Below, in pieces: positions 38,552-47,827 of a stretch of DNA of 64,000 nucleotides; position 1 is the stretch's first letter; each line of letters opens with the position of its first letter. The notes under the pieces were generated by a model. The model saw only the letters and a list, made by a program, of their open reading frames with translations. It was not told where the DNA came from and made no database searches. The position numbers were made by a program, and so were the translations under genes. Origin of the DNA: Chryseobacterium sp. Lineage in GTDB: Bacteria; Bacteroidota; Bacteroidia; Flavobacteriales; Weeksellaceae. The stretch spans positions 310,001-374,000 of the forward strand of contig NZ_JARBTK010000001.1 in assembly GCF_029240215.1 (NCBI RefSeq). Reading direction: 5' to 3'.

Positions 38552-38926
38552 CTATTTTTCATTTTTTGGTAAGAAAGATTGAGATGAACATTTTCTTTTC
38601 ACAGCCAGCAAAATAACTTCGGAAAATTCTTCAGCATATGCGTACATATGGTTCACCATTTTAAATAAGCAAGAAAACGTCAAGATACAATTGGTAAAAA
38701 ATCGTAGGTAATAGTATGAAAATTCACTTCTAAGGTCTAAGGAGTATACCTTTAGTGAACCATTAAGAAGTATAGGAACATATTGATGAGTTTTGTATCC
38801 TTTATTTATAATCTCTTTTTGGGATTCAATAGTTGTTTGAATACCATTCTCATCAACTTTCCGAAAAAAAATATCATTCAAGGAGGAAACTATCCTCTTT
38901 AGAGTTTCTATTTTTGTCATTCTCAT
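38552..38926 (-). pseudogene. Truncated Crp/Fnr-family regulator (effector domain only)
   Basis: This 124-residue reading frame resembles the N-terminal cyclic-nucleotide-binding-like domain of Crp/Fnr regulators. It has YVPILLNGSLKVYSLD, an SYYYLRFFTNCILTFSCLF stretch in the place of the usual YYL-PGE-C segment, and AEEFSEVILLAV. After that the frame turns into an unrelated lysine-rich tail and stops, with no DNA-binding helix-turn-helix. Intact relatives are about 190-210 residues, as in the gene at 48597-49166. It is probably a remnant. Crp/Fnr genes of this type often accompany YeeE/rhodanese sulfur genes, and decayed copies of those lie at 46.5-47.7 kb. Confidence 0.55.
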
Positions 38927-39630
38927 GGTTTATTATACTTCAACCGTCTATAATGCACAATCCCTTATTCTTATTCAGAGCCAATCTATATATGGCTAAT
39001 TAAATATAAAGAGCAGACATTTGTTGATTTTTTACGGAAAGAAATATTAAACACAGCGTTCATTGCAAAACTCCTTGATTTGGATCTGCTCATACTATGT
39101 GAGACTGTGTTAAATTTTCATTTCGCTTTAAATTTCAACAACTTAAAAGCATGTTTTAGTTTTCAGTTGCAAATATACTGGTCTTTAGCCAAACAATCTT
39201 ATAAAAAACGAATTTAAAGTTGTTAATTTCATCCATTATTTTCATTTTCATATGGTTTTAGTGGCAATCAGTGTATTTTGATATCTTAAACAGAATCAGC
39301 ATTAAGAATCTGTTTTTTGGACGTGAATACAAAACTTTAAATCATAATCTTATATTATTGAATTTTTATAAGTCTAAATTATTAATATAAAGTCTGAATA
39401 ACCACCTAAGAAAAACAGAAAAAAATGAAGCAGACTTAGAGAGTTTCGCAACTGAGCTATTAAATTTTTAATATTCCATAAAGGTTTGAAGATTAAACCC
39501 TTCAATTATTTACATAATAAAAATATGTTTGAAAATTATTGATGGTACCACATATGTAGAAAAGCAGGATATTTTTAATTTTCAAAGCTCAATCGCAAGA
39601 TCTGAAAATTGCTAATCATATTAATAATTA
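38927..39630. other. Intergenic region, about 700 bp
   Basis: A very AT-rich stretch with frequent stops in all frames. Short open stretches near 39050-39180 and 39410-39470 may be gene remnants, but I could not match them to a family. No RNA gene or repeat was recognised. The 3' end runs into the promoter of the surface-protein cluster. Confidence 0.4.
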
Positions 39631-39661
39631 TTTGAAAGAGAAACAAATAAGTGTATATTTG
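39631..39661 (+). promoter_or_regulatory. Bacteroidota-type promoter of the surface-protein cluster
   Basis: TTTG at 39631-39634, 19 nt, then TATATTTG at 39654-39661. This fits the consensus TTTG-N19-21-TAnnTTTG exactly and lies about 30 bp before the ATG at 39691. Confidence 0.8.
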
Positions 39662-39690
39662 CAAACTTAAAAGTAAGTTACTTTTTCGCA

Positions 39691-40281
39691 ATGCTAATAA
39701 CCCAAGAAAACAAGAAAAACAAGAAGATAACAAAATTTCTGTTATCTCTTTTCCTTATTTGTTTTTCTAGTTTTATTCACGGGCAGGTTTACATTCAACA
39801 AGGGGCAACGGTTTTTGTGGAAAAAAACACCGTTATTACAGAAAACTTATCCAATGCCATTTCAGTATCAGGCAACGTATCCTCACAACATTCTGAAAAA
39901 ACATCAACCATTCAGCAAAAAAGCAGAGATGATAAAACCTCCGTAATCAAACGAAGAAAGACAAAACCGGCAAAAAAAGACACTCTTGAGCTTTCCCAAA
40001 AAAGAAAGCAACAAGTCCCCAAAAAACAAAAATACAAACCGGCTTCCTTAGGATTTCTTTTTAAAAACAGCAGTGACGAAAGTTTCATACTAGCGGGTTC
40101 TGCTGAAAAACCCATCCTGTTTCCTGATCACCATTTGAAATGGGAAATACCTGAGACTGTCAACACATTTTACAACATTTATTTTGTTGAAAAGAACAAA
40201 TCTTTTTACACCTCTACACACCCATTAATCCGCACAAGCAAAAGCTTCCGGACACGTCCTCCCCCTTTTTCATTATTCTAA
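39691..40281 (+). CDS. Small exported protein with C-terminal RPPP motif
   Basis: A 196-residue protein of unknown function. A lysine-rich N-region and hydrophobic stretch (FLLSLFLICFSSFIHGQ) make a signal peptide ending near residue 32. The mature part begins VYIQQGATVFVEKNT, has a strongly basic middle (about 85-115, many Lys) and ends RTRPPPFSLF. It has its own good promoter and lies 120 bp upstream of the 1717-residue surface protein in the same direction. I recall similar small exported proteins with RPPP tails in Chryseobacterium-type genomes, with no known function. Role as an accessory or assembly partner of the neighbour is inference. Confidence 0.75.
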   Translation: MLITQENKKNKKITKFLLSLFLICFSSFIHGQVYIQQGATVFVEKNTVITENLSNAISVSGNVSSQHSEKTSTIQQKSRDDKTSVIKRRKTKPAKKDTLELSQKRKQQVPKKQKYKPASLGFLFKNSSDESFILAGSAEKPILFPDHHLKWEIPETVNTFYNIYFVEKNKSFYTSTHPLIRTSKSFRTRPPPFSLF

Positions 40282-40401
40282 AAAATGTATTGTAATAATA
40301 CGTTTTCGAAAAAAGCTATTATAATTTTTTTTTGATTGGTCATCTTCGTCATATTAACTCAATATGAAAAGCGAATGATGATTATAATTTTATGCTAAAT
40401 A

Positions 40402-43400
40402 ATGAAAAAATCTACTTTAAAAAAACCTACATTGAAAAAATATGTAGGACAAAAGCTCAGACCTATGATTTTTGCAATAGTACTGATGCTCAGCTCCCTT
40501 AATGTTTCTGCACAACAGCCAAGTTCTTTTATTCTTGCAATCCCGGGTCAGAATCTTAACTTTTTGAATGCTAACCGCACACTTATTACAAACGCAGGAA
40601 ACAATGGGTTATCTGCCGGCTCTGTGTGGCGTTACGATAATCTTATTACGACTAACGGAATTACTATTTACGGTCTTCTTACCATCAAAGAAGTTAACGG
40701 AACAGGAACCGTTCTTACAATTCTGGATGATGAAGCTCCTAATACAGGACTTCCCGGGAGATTTCAACCCCGGATAACTACACCAGCTTCAGGTGGTAAT
40801 GTTTTGTTTGAGCTGGAGTTTTATGAAGTTACTACCAATAAAAGAGCCTACATTTCAGAATATTATTTTACCGCAGCAGATATTGACGGAAATGAAGTTG
40901 TGGAAATAGGAGGATATTCTACCTATCAGGTAGATGCAACCAGCGGTCTTACGATCAGTCAACAACCATCCGGACGAACAAGATTTGGAGGGATTACAAC
41001 TGAACTCAATGGCGTTACTTTCGATAATACCGCTGCATTTATTGCACAATACAAGTTTCCATATACCAAAGTTACGTTTGCACTTGGTAAAAGCAATGCT
41101 GGAACTGCTCGTCAGTTTTCCGTTCAGTTTGGAACCGCAGGAGGTACTTTTACTAACCCTACTACTGTAAGGAATCCTGTGAAACTGATGTATATTAACA
41201 AAACTGCAGATACCGATCATTTTTTAGCGGGAACGACAAGAAAATACACTGTTGTTCTGGATAACCTGGGAAGTACAGCAGAGAATGTAACTCTTACAGA
41301 CCCGCTTCCTGCAGGACTTTCTTATGTTCCGAATAGCACAACCATCTCAGTACCAGCGGTGAGTGTAGTAGAAAATGTTGGAGATAACTTCAATTCTGTT
41401 TCTTACGCCCGAAATAATGGAACGGCTTTATGGAAAAACGAATGGACAGAATTAGGTGAAACGACTACAAATCCGGCTACAGGTGCAATTACAGTTGCAA
41501 CAAACCGATTAAATTTTGCTACCTTACCTAATGGAAGTGGTATTGAAAGAACCGCAAATCTTACAAAAGCTGCAAATGCTTCTTTATCATTTGCTTACAC
41601 ACAAACTGCTGCTAATGGAACTTTAGACGTTCAGGTTTCTCCGAATGGTTCAACCTATTACTCAATAGGAACTGTAAGCGGAACCACAAGCGGTAACTTT
41701 AGTGCGATAATCAACCCTCTTTATTTAACTGCTGATACACGTATCCGTTTGGTAAATTCAAGCGGAAGTGCTTGGGCTACAAAAACAACTACCGTTGATA
41801 ATCTGTTATTAGAGTACACTTTAAGCCAGGCAGTACAAAATAAAACAAATGCTCTTTCAGGCGGTACTTTAGTAAATGGTGTTCCTTCGAATGTAATTGC
41901 CAGCAGTGATAATATCACCTTATTACCTGGAGCAAAAGCAACCATTACTTTCGATGTAAATGTAAACTGTAATGCACAGGGAATTATTACCAACACTGCA
42001 ACAGCTGCTTGTCCGGGACTTTATGAAGATACCATTTCAGCCTCTCATACAGCGTATGTAGATCCTGTAAATGTAACCGGGTCAAATCGTTGTGATGCCG
42101 GTACCGTTACTCTCACAGCAAGCGGTGCACAGGGGAACCAGCAATATCGTTGGTATGCTGCTTCTACCGGAGGTTCTCCTTTAGCAACAGGAGCATCTTT
42201 CACGACACCGAGCATATCTGCTACTACCACTTATTATGTTTCTTTTTACAATCCGGATACGGGTTGCGAATCTGGTCGTACGCCGGTTATCGCTACAGTT
42301 TCTTCTGCAAGCAGCATCACCGGAACAGGGGTAATTTTCACCACTACAGGAGCTAACGGTACGTCAGGAAATACAGGAGCTTTAGCAGCTCCAAATACTG
42401 CTGCAAATAATAATACAGTAGGAACAAATCCTTGGGCTAATGTTGCTAATATTGTAAGCAGCAATAATATCAATACATCAGCTACTAATATTGCTGCAAA
42501 TGGCGGAACGTCACAATACTTGGAAATTCCTTTTCCAGCTATTACAATTCCGGCAGGAAATTCTATAGCGGGAATTAGCATAAATTTAGAAAGAAATGCT
42601 TCCGGCGCTAATAGCATAAGAGATAACGTTGTTCAACTCTTGAAGAATAACGTTGCAGTTGGAAACAATAAAGCAGTTACAGGAACATTCTGGCCTACTA
42701 CAGATGCTGTTGCTCAATATGGAGATGCTTCAGATCTTTGGGGAACAACTTGGCAATCTTCTGACTTTGCAAATACCAAACTCAGAATACAGGCGTATAA
42801 TAATGCAAACGGTACAGCAACTGCAAACATAGATTATGTATCGTTTACGGTTTATTACGCTGCTTTTGGAGATGATCAAAGCAGTGTGAACTTCAAAATC
42901 ACAGGTATTTCAGGTGCTACAGGGTATACTTGGACAGCACCTGCCGGAGCTACAATTACATCAGGACAAGGAACGGATTCTATTTTGTTAAATTTTAACA
43001 ATGCCGGACAAAGTGGTACGTATACTGTTTGCGCAACCCCTACAAACTCTTGTGGAAACGGAACGCAAATCTGCCGTACAATTGCAGTCACCAATAATGT
43101 AAACAATGAAATCTCAGGAACTGTTTATAATGATCAGAACGGTTCGGTAGCTCCACAAAAAGTAGACGGTACTCCGGTATCGCAGATTGGAGGACAACAA
43201 CTATATGCGATTATTACCCTGAATACTTCTCCTTACACTGCCATTTCATCCGTTACTGTTGCACCGGATGGAACTTATAAATTTAGCTACCTTGCAAGTA
43301 CAACAGCAAACGCTTATAGAGTATTTATTAAAACTACACCGTACGGTGATGGTATTGCTGTGCCTACAACATCTGATCTCCCTGCAGGAGCTACATTTAA

Positions 43401-45555
43401 CGGAGCTATAGATAATGATACTACTAACTCTTTGACAGGAGGAAATTCTACGAATGCCTATCTTGTTGTAACTGCAGGTAACAATACCAATAATACGAAT
43501 GTAAATTTTGGTATTGCTATAAGCAACCCTGTAGGAAATGCTGACACGACAAGCACATTGGAAGATACTGCAAAAACATTCAATATATTGACGAATGATA
43601 CAACCGCTTCCGGAACCCTGGATGGAACTACTGTAGATTTGGATCCTACTACTGCTGGAAGACAGACTACTTACACAACAACCAACGGATCATGGAGTGT
43701 TGATAACAATGGGAATATAACCTTTACACCGGCTCAGGATTATTTTGGTAGCGATTCCATATCTTATACTGTAGAAAACTCATTAGGATACAAATCTAAT
43801 CCAACAAGTATTACGGTAACTGTAGATCCTGTAAATGATTCACCTTCTTTCACAAAAGGAGCTGATCAGACTCATATTCAAACCAGTTCTGCTATGCCTT
43901 ACGTTGTAAACGCATGGGCAACAAACATCAGCAAAGGACCTTCTAATGAGTCTTTACAAAGCATTGTTGGTTTTATTGTTACCAATAACAACAATGCAAT
44001 GTTTACGGTACAGCCTAATATCAGCAGCAGTGGACAATTGCAGTATACTCTTGCGGCCAACGCCAGCGGAACAGCTACTATAAGCGTAAGAGTTCAGGAT
44101 GATGGAGGAACGGCAAACGGAGGTATAGATACTTCCTCTATTCAGACATTCACCATCGCTGTAAAACAAGATACCGATAGAGATGGTATTCCGGATGATA
44201 CTGATTTGGATGATGATAATGATGGGATTACGGATGAAGCAGAATGCCCTACAATCTATTTTGATTTTGCAGATGCAGCAAACAAGGCTACTCTTTTATC
44301 CGGCTCGGCGGGAACAAATACCAATTTTATTGCCGGAACTAAGCTGATCAGAGCCAACGCTCTAACGTATTTAGGACATCAGTATGATGCAATTCTAACT
44401 GTAATTTCTAAAAATACGCCAAGTTCAGGAACAGGGACACCTGCATTAGCTTTAACTTCAGCAGGCGCTTTAGCTTTGCAGAATACCAGAGCTTCAGATA
44501 ATCCTTATGCGGAATTCAAATTAGACTTTGTTGCTACAGGGACTGTTTCTAACGCTTCTGCAATATATACTCCGGCAACTCTTCCTTACGTGACTATTCA
44601 ATTCAACAATATAGACGGGAATAATCAAGCTTTTTCAGACGTAGCAGGTTTTAATACTTCTACGGCACCAAGCTCAGTTATTATAGGAAGTAACCTCGTG
44701 AACGGTGGATTTACAAGTGCGACAAATTCTCCTCCTGCATCATATAACTATTACAGACATATGAATTTGGCAAATGATGGTACGGGAACTGTTCCAAATA
44801 TCACAACAGACGATGAAAACATCAAGATGTATATGCAATATGACAGCTACACTTCTGCAATGTTCGTTTTTGGAATAACCGGAAACTCTACTACAAATAT
44901 TGTAGAAAGAGCTGCCGGTATGAGACTAAGAAGTGCTTTTGCCTGTGATACTGACGGTGATGGCATTGCAGATCAGTTAGACTTAGACAGTGATGGTGAC
45001 GGCTGCTCTGATGCTACAGAAGGTGGCGCAGATATTCTGTCAACACAATTGGTAACAGCACCTGCTTCGCTATCGGGAGGCAGCACTACAGTAAACCAAA
45101 ATCTTTGTGCCTCACCAACGTGTGTAAACTCGACCGGTATCCCTCAATTCGGAGTATTGCCTGCAAACTACAGCAATACTGCAGGACAAAGTATTGGTGA
45201 TTCCAAAAACAACGCTATAAATCAATGTAATACCCGTTGCTACAAACCAGGAATTACTGATGCAGGAAATACCTTCCCCTCTAAACAGGGTATTACTGCA
45301 TTGTCAAGAGCGGGAGCCGACAATGGAAACTGGCCGATGGCAAGACAAAGTGCGTGGAATGTATTGGAATCCAAAGAAAAAGGATTTGTTATAAACAGAG
45401 TACCTACTACTGCAGCTCTTGCTAATATTACCAACCCGGTAATCGGAATGATGGTCTATGATATTGAAGCAAAATGTCTGAAAATATATGCTGTAAAATC
45501 CGGAGAAACCAATGCTGCTTGGCACTGTTTTGAAACACAGGCTTGCCCGGATTAA
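40402..45555 (+). CDS. Large multi-domain surface protein (DUF11, Ig_7, PKD-like, cadherin-like, TSP3)
   Basis: A 1717-residue exported protein, probably a cell-surface adhesin. A long basic N-region and hydrophobic core form a signal peptide ending near residue 37 (VSAQQ). In order I see a lectin-like N-terminal part, DUF11-type segments (about 263-330 and 480-545), an Ig_7 SprB-type domain (about 558-640), a jelly-roll-like region, a PKD-like domain (about 830-905), a carboxypeptidase-regulatory-like segment (about 905-1000), a cadherin/tandem-95 domain starting LEDTAKTFNILTND (about 1053-1145), and two calcium-type TSP3 repeats (DTDRDGIPDDTDLDDDNDG near 1258, DTDGDGIADQLDLDSDGDG near 1517). 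The C-terminus (NPVIGMMVYD...AWHCFETQACPD) is not a standard type 9 secretion signal. The next gene ends in a similar module. Confidence 0.88.
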   Translation: MKKSTLKKPTLKKYVGQKLRPMIFAIVLMLSSLNVSAQQPSSFILAIPGQNLNFLNANRTLITNAGNNGLSAGSVWRYDNLITTNGITIYGLLTIKEVNGTGTVLTILDDEAPNTGLPGRFQPRITTPASGGNVLFELEFYEVTTNKRAYISEYYFTAADIDGNEVVEIGGYSTYQVDATSGLTISQQPSGRTRFGGITTELNGVTFDNTAAFIAQYKFPYTKVTFALGKSNAGTARQFSVQFGTAGGTFTNPTTVRNPVKLMYINKTADTDHFLAGTTRKYTVVLDNLGSTAENVTLTDPLPAGLSYVPNSTTISVPAVSVVENVGDNFNSVSYARNNGTALWKNEWTELGETTTNPATGAITVATNRLNFATLPNGSGIERTANLTKAANASLSFAYTQTAANGTLDVQVSPNGSTYYSIGTVSGTTSGNFSAIINPLYLTADTRIRLVNSSGSAWATKTTTVDNLLLEYTLSQAVQNKTNALSGGTLVNGVPSNVIASSDNITLLPGAKATITFDVNVNCNAQGIITNTATAACPGLYEDTISASHTAYVDPVNVTGSNRCDAGTVTLTASGAQGNQQYRWYAASTGGSPLATGASFTTPSISATTTYYVSFYNPDTGCESGRTPVIATVSSASSITGTGVIFTTTGANGTSGNTGALAAPNTAANNNTVGTNPWANVANIVSSNNINTSATNIAANGGTSQYLEIPFPAITIPAGNSIAGISINLERNASGANSIRDNVVQLLKNNVAVGNNKAVTGTFWPTTDAVAQYGDASDLWGTTWQSSDFANTKLRIQAYNNANGTATANIDYVSFTVYYAAFGDDQSSVNFKITGISGATGYTWTAPAGATITSGQGTDSILLNFNNAGQSGTYTVCATPTNSCGNGTQICRTIAVTNNVNNEISGTVYNDQNGSVAPQKVDGTPVSQIGGQQLYAIITLNTSPYTAISSVTVAPDGTYKFSYLASTTANAYRVFIKTTPYGDGIAVPTTSDLPAGATFNGAIDNDTTNSLTGGNSTNAYLVVTAGNNTNNTNVNFGIAISNPVGNADTTSTLEDTAKTFNILTNDTTASGTLDGTTVDLDPTTAGRQTTYTTTNGSWSVDNNGNITFTPAQDYFGSDSISYTVENSLGYKSNPTSITVTVDPVNDSPSFTKGADQTHIQTSSAMPYVVNAWATNISKGPSNESLQSIVGFIVTNNNNAMFTVQPNISSSGQLQYTLAANASGTATISVRVQDDGGTANGGIDTSSIQTFTIAVKQDTDRDGIPDDTDLDDDNDGITDEAECPTIYFDFADAANKATLLSGSAGTNTNFIAGTKLIRANALTYLGHQYDAILTVISKNTPSSGTGTPALALTSAGALALQNTRASDNPYAEFKLDFVATGTVSNASAIYTPATLPYVTIQFNNIDGNNQAFSDVAGFNTSTAPSSVIIGSNLVNGGFTSATNSPPASYNYYRHMNLANDGTGTVPNITTDDENIKMYMQYDSYTSAMFVFGITGNSTTNIVERAAGMRLRSAFACDTDGDGIADQLDLDSDGDGCSDATEGGADILSTQLVTAPASLSGGSTTVNQNLCASPTCVNSTGIPQFGVLPANYSNTAGQSIGDSKNNAINQCNTRCYKPGITDAGNTFPSKQGITALSRAGADNGNWPMARQSAWNVLESKEKGFVINRVPTTAALANITNPVIGMMVYDIEAKCLKIYAVKSGETNAAWHCFETQACPD

Positions 45556-45663
45556 GAATATTAACCTCCAAAAAAGGATTATTATGCGGAATTCTACAAT
45601 TTTTAAGAGTCTGCAAAATTTTCCAGAGAAATTTTTAGAGGGTACCTACAAATAATAACTGAA

Positions 45664-45696
45664 AAACCTTCAAGGTTTAATTTACCTTGAAGGTTT
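45664..45696. repeat. Perfect 13-bp-stem hairpin between the surface protein and its companion
   Basis: AAACCTTCAAGGT (45664-45676) and ACCTTGAAGGTTT (45684-45696) pair perfectly around a 7-nt loop. On the plus strand it is followed by A residues, not a T-run, so it is not a classical terminator in the direction of the genes. It lies 15 bp before the next ATG and could affect its translation or mRNA stability. Confidence 0.6.
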
Positions 45697-45711
45697 AAAA
45701 AAAGATTTACA

Positions 45712-46374
45712 ATGATAAATATCAAAAAAATAACCGCCACAGTTGCCGTAATTATATCTTTCTCCGCGCAGGCTCAGATAGCTATCGGAAAAAGCGAGCT
45801 TTCTAAAATACAGCCTGCCAATACGACAACCAATCCGAGCATTTCGTTAGAATTTTATGACTCGGCAGACAATAAAAAAGGAATGGTTCTCCCATGGACT
45901 TCTACAGTAAACAACCAGCCCGTAAGCTACAATGCAACAACCGGAGCCGGCTACAGAGGGATGCAGGGCACAATAGAGAACGGAACTCTCATCTTCGACC
46001 TTTCCGACAAAAATATAAAGTACAGAAAAGACGGAGTTTGGTTTAATCTTACCAATGTAACCTATCCCGTTGACGTGAAAAGGTCTGATAACACGACACA
46101 AACGATAAGTGCAAACAATGCTGTAGACAGTTCTTTGCAGGATAATGTAAGAGAGAATACCGATGCAAAAGCTGCTATCGGAACCAACTCCAATTCTGAT
46201 ACAACCACAGGAATCTTGGTGCTTACTGATGTAAACCGTGCAATGATTCTTCCTAAAGTTGCAAGCCCGCACCTGAACATCATCAATCCTACTCCAGGAA
46301 TGATGGTATTCGATACGGTAAAGCAACAATTAGCCGTATACAACGGAACCGTATGGAGCTTCTGGAAACCTTAG
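45712..46374 (+). CDS. Exported protein sharing a C-terminal module with the upstream surface protein
   Basis: A 220-residue protein of unknown function. The signal peptide ends near residue 21 (SAQAQ). The mature N-terminus (SLEFYDSADNKKGMVLPW) is followed by a low-complexity beta-rich middle. The last 45 residues (NRAMILPKVASPHLNIINP, then TPGMMVFD...LAVYNGTVWSFWKP) resemble the C-terminus of the 1717-residue neighbour (NRVPTTAALANITNP, then VIGMMVYD...LKIYAVK...AWHCF). The shared pattern is a hydrophobic strand, NP.xGMMV(Y/F)D, about 5 residues, LxxY and a Trp. It lies 156 bp after the large gene, past a hairpin, and is closed by a strong terminator. A secreted partner of the large protein is likely. 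Confidence 0.75.
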   Translation: MINIKKITATVAVIISFSAQAQIAIGKSELSKIQPANTTTNPSISLEFYDSADNKKGMVLPWTSTVNNQPVSYNATTGAGYRGMQGTIENGTLIFDLSDKNIKYRKDGVWFNLTNVTYPVDVKRSDNTTQTISANNAVDSSLQDNVRENTDAKAAIGTNSNSDTTTGILVLTDVNRAMILPKVASPHLNIINPTPGMMVFDTVKQQLAVYNGTVWSFWKP

Positions 46375-46393
46375 CTGTAGTTTAGCTTAGCTT

Positions 46394-46423
46394 AAAAAAA
46401 TCCCTGTTTTACAGGGATTTTTT
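46394..46423 (+). terminator. Rho-independent terminator of the surface-protein cluster
   Basis: AAAAAATCCCTGT and ACAGGGATTTTTT pair around a 2-4 nt loop, directly followed by the T-run. It starts 20 bp after the stop of the 220-residue gene. Confidence 0.9.
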
Positions 46424-46543
46424 GTTTATGCCTAATAGCAAAAAAATTATTGTGGCTTGATTATTAGAGCTCCTATTAATTTGCCGTTATTTCTTCATTG
46501 AGAAGTTCCGGATTACGGCTTTTATGCCCAAATTTTGTTAGTC

Positions 46544-46693
46544 TTAATGCGGCAATTTATCTCTAAAATAAGCATAAATCCAAGTTCCAAAAACAGCACT
46601 CGTTAAAGTATTAAATATTTCAAATTGTGATACCATTTGTGCTGAAATTGGCTTTCGTTGGTACAAATACCGGATCTCTTTTTCTTTTGTCAT
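46544..46693 (-). pseudogene. DUF6691-type (YeeE/YedE partner) protein remnant
   Basis: A 49-codon frame from the ATG at 46691-46693 ending in AVFGTWIYAYFRDKLPH. The C-terminal pattern (GTxxYxxxxDKLPH) is that of DUF6691 inner-membrane proteins, which are normally about 135-140 residues and encoded right after a YeeE/YedE gene. Here most of the membrane part is gone, so a large internal deletion has occurred. It is immediately downstream of the YeeE/YedE pseudogene in the usual gene order. Confidence 0.65.
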
Positions 46694-46705
46694 TATTAAA
46701 AAAGT

Positions 46706-47268
46706 TTAGATTGAAAGAATGATTGGCAAAATGAAATTTGCCATTAAAAAACCGCCAATCATAAAGCAGATCGTTGCCACAAAAGACAGCCATTGCAGAT
46801 TGGAAAGCCTCATTATAGCATGCCCGCCTGTGCAACCGCCCGCATATCGGGTCCCAAACGCTACGAGAAATCCGCCGACAACCATCAAAATAAAACCTTT
46901 TACGTTAATAAACTTTCAAAATCCATTAGTTGTGTAGGGGGCAAGATTGCTGTAACCTGTGATTCCGTAAGTTACCAATTCGGTTTTAAGTTTTGGATTG
47001 ACTGTAATTTCTTCCTGATTCATCAAAAATTGAGCAGCAATTATTCCTCCAAAGAAAATTCCCAATACAAAGAATAAATTCCAGAATTCTTTTTTCGGTC
47101 GTATTTGAAAAAGCTCACGTTTAACGGAATACAAGCTTCACAAATGTGCCGTAATGACGAGCTGATTTCAAAAGATTTGTCTGCTAAAATCAGCAAAGCA
47201 GGAACAGTAAGATCAATCAGCGGACCTGCAACGTACCACAGTCAGGGTTCTTTTATGATATCTAACAT
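46706..47268 (-). pseudogene. YeeE/YedE-family transporter pseudogene
   Basis: Read by hand from the ATG at 47266-47268, the protein starts MLDIIKEP, meets an in-frame TGA where the family has Trp ([12 protein letters not shown] context), and goes on as [31 protein letters not shown] and [22 protein letters not shown] shift near 46915 breaks the frame after TTNGF. A second shift restores it at GFILMVVGGFLVAFGTRYAGGCTGGHAIM and the chain ends normally. The GGCTGGHA motif is the signature of YeeE/YedE thiosulfate/sulfur-compound transport proteins. One stop and two frameshifts make it non-functional unless there are sequencing errors. Confidence 0.8.
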
Positions 47269-47301
47269 TAATATTATTTATTTAATTAATTCAAAATTCT
47301 T

Positions 47302-47725
47302 TCAAAACTTTACTCTGACAAACGAAATCGCTTTTGGGAACATCAGTCTGGCTATTGCATTAAAACCGCTCTCAACTTCAGTAAAATTCCTGTAACCCCT
47401 TGTCTTTAAAATATTTGCCGCCATCATACTTCTATAACTGCCCACACAGTGAAGATAAAAATGTTCAATAGATTCAATATGATTGATCTATTCATTGATG
47501 TAAGCTAAAGGCTTATTGCAGGCTTCATCAACGTGTTTTCGTTTTCTTTTCTAACGTCAATGATTGTAATGTTTTACCTTTAATCTCATCTTCAAACTGT
47601 TTTGCGGAGATTCGATGAACTTTGTTTATTTCCTTTCCACTGTTTTTCCAAGATTCAAAACTACCTTTCAGAAAACCTAAAACATTGTCATTACATTCTC
47701 TCTTGCTCTTTAAAAATTGCCTCAT
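47302..47725 (-). pseudogene. Rhodanese-domain (MBL-fold/rhodanese type) pseudogene fragment
   Basis: Fragments in two frames match the C-terminal rhodanese part of MBL-fold sulfur-transfer proteins. NDNVLGFLKGSFESWKNSGKEI and ISAKQFEDEIKGK are followed after a shift by DVRKENE, then HVDEACNKPLAYINE, a stop, and EHFYLHCVGSYRSMMAANIL with the cysteine loop of a rhodanese active site. The metallo-beta-lactamase half expected upstream is missing; the next thing upstream is the terminator of the PfpI gene. Together with the YeeE/YedE and DUF6691 remnants this is a decayed sulfur-handling operon in its usual gene order. Confidence 0.75.
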
Positions 47726-47766
47726 TTGAAATTGATTTTGGTATCTGAAAAAGCTTGTCTGATTAT

Positions 47767-47805
47767 AAAAAACAATTCCTTAAAACTAAAAAGCTTTAAG
47801 GAATT
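47767..47805 (-). terminator. Rho-independent terminator after the PfpI gene
   Basis: TTTAAGGAATT (47795-47805) and AATTCCTTAAA (47774-47784), read on the minus strand, form an 11-bp stem followed by GUUUUUUAUAA. It lies 22 bp after the stop of the DJ-1/PfpI gene. Confidence 0.8.
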
Positions 47806-47827
47806 ATTTGCAATAAAAAACTTACTT

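Noticed and set aside
39050..39180. Possible gene remnant with a short open stretch
   Set aside because: About 40 codons read open, but no family resemblance was convincing.
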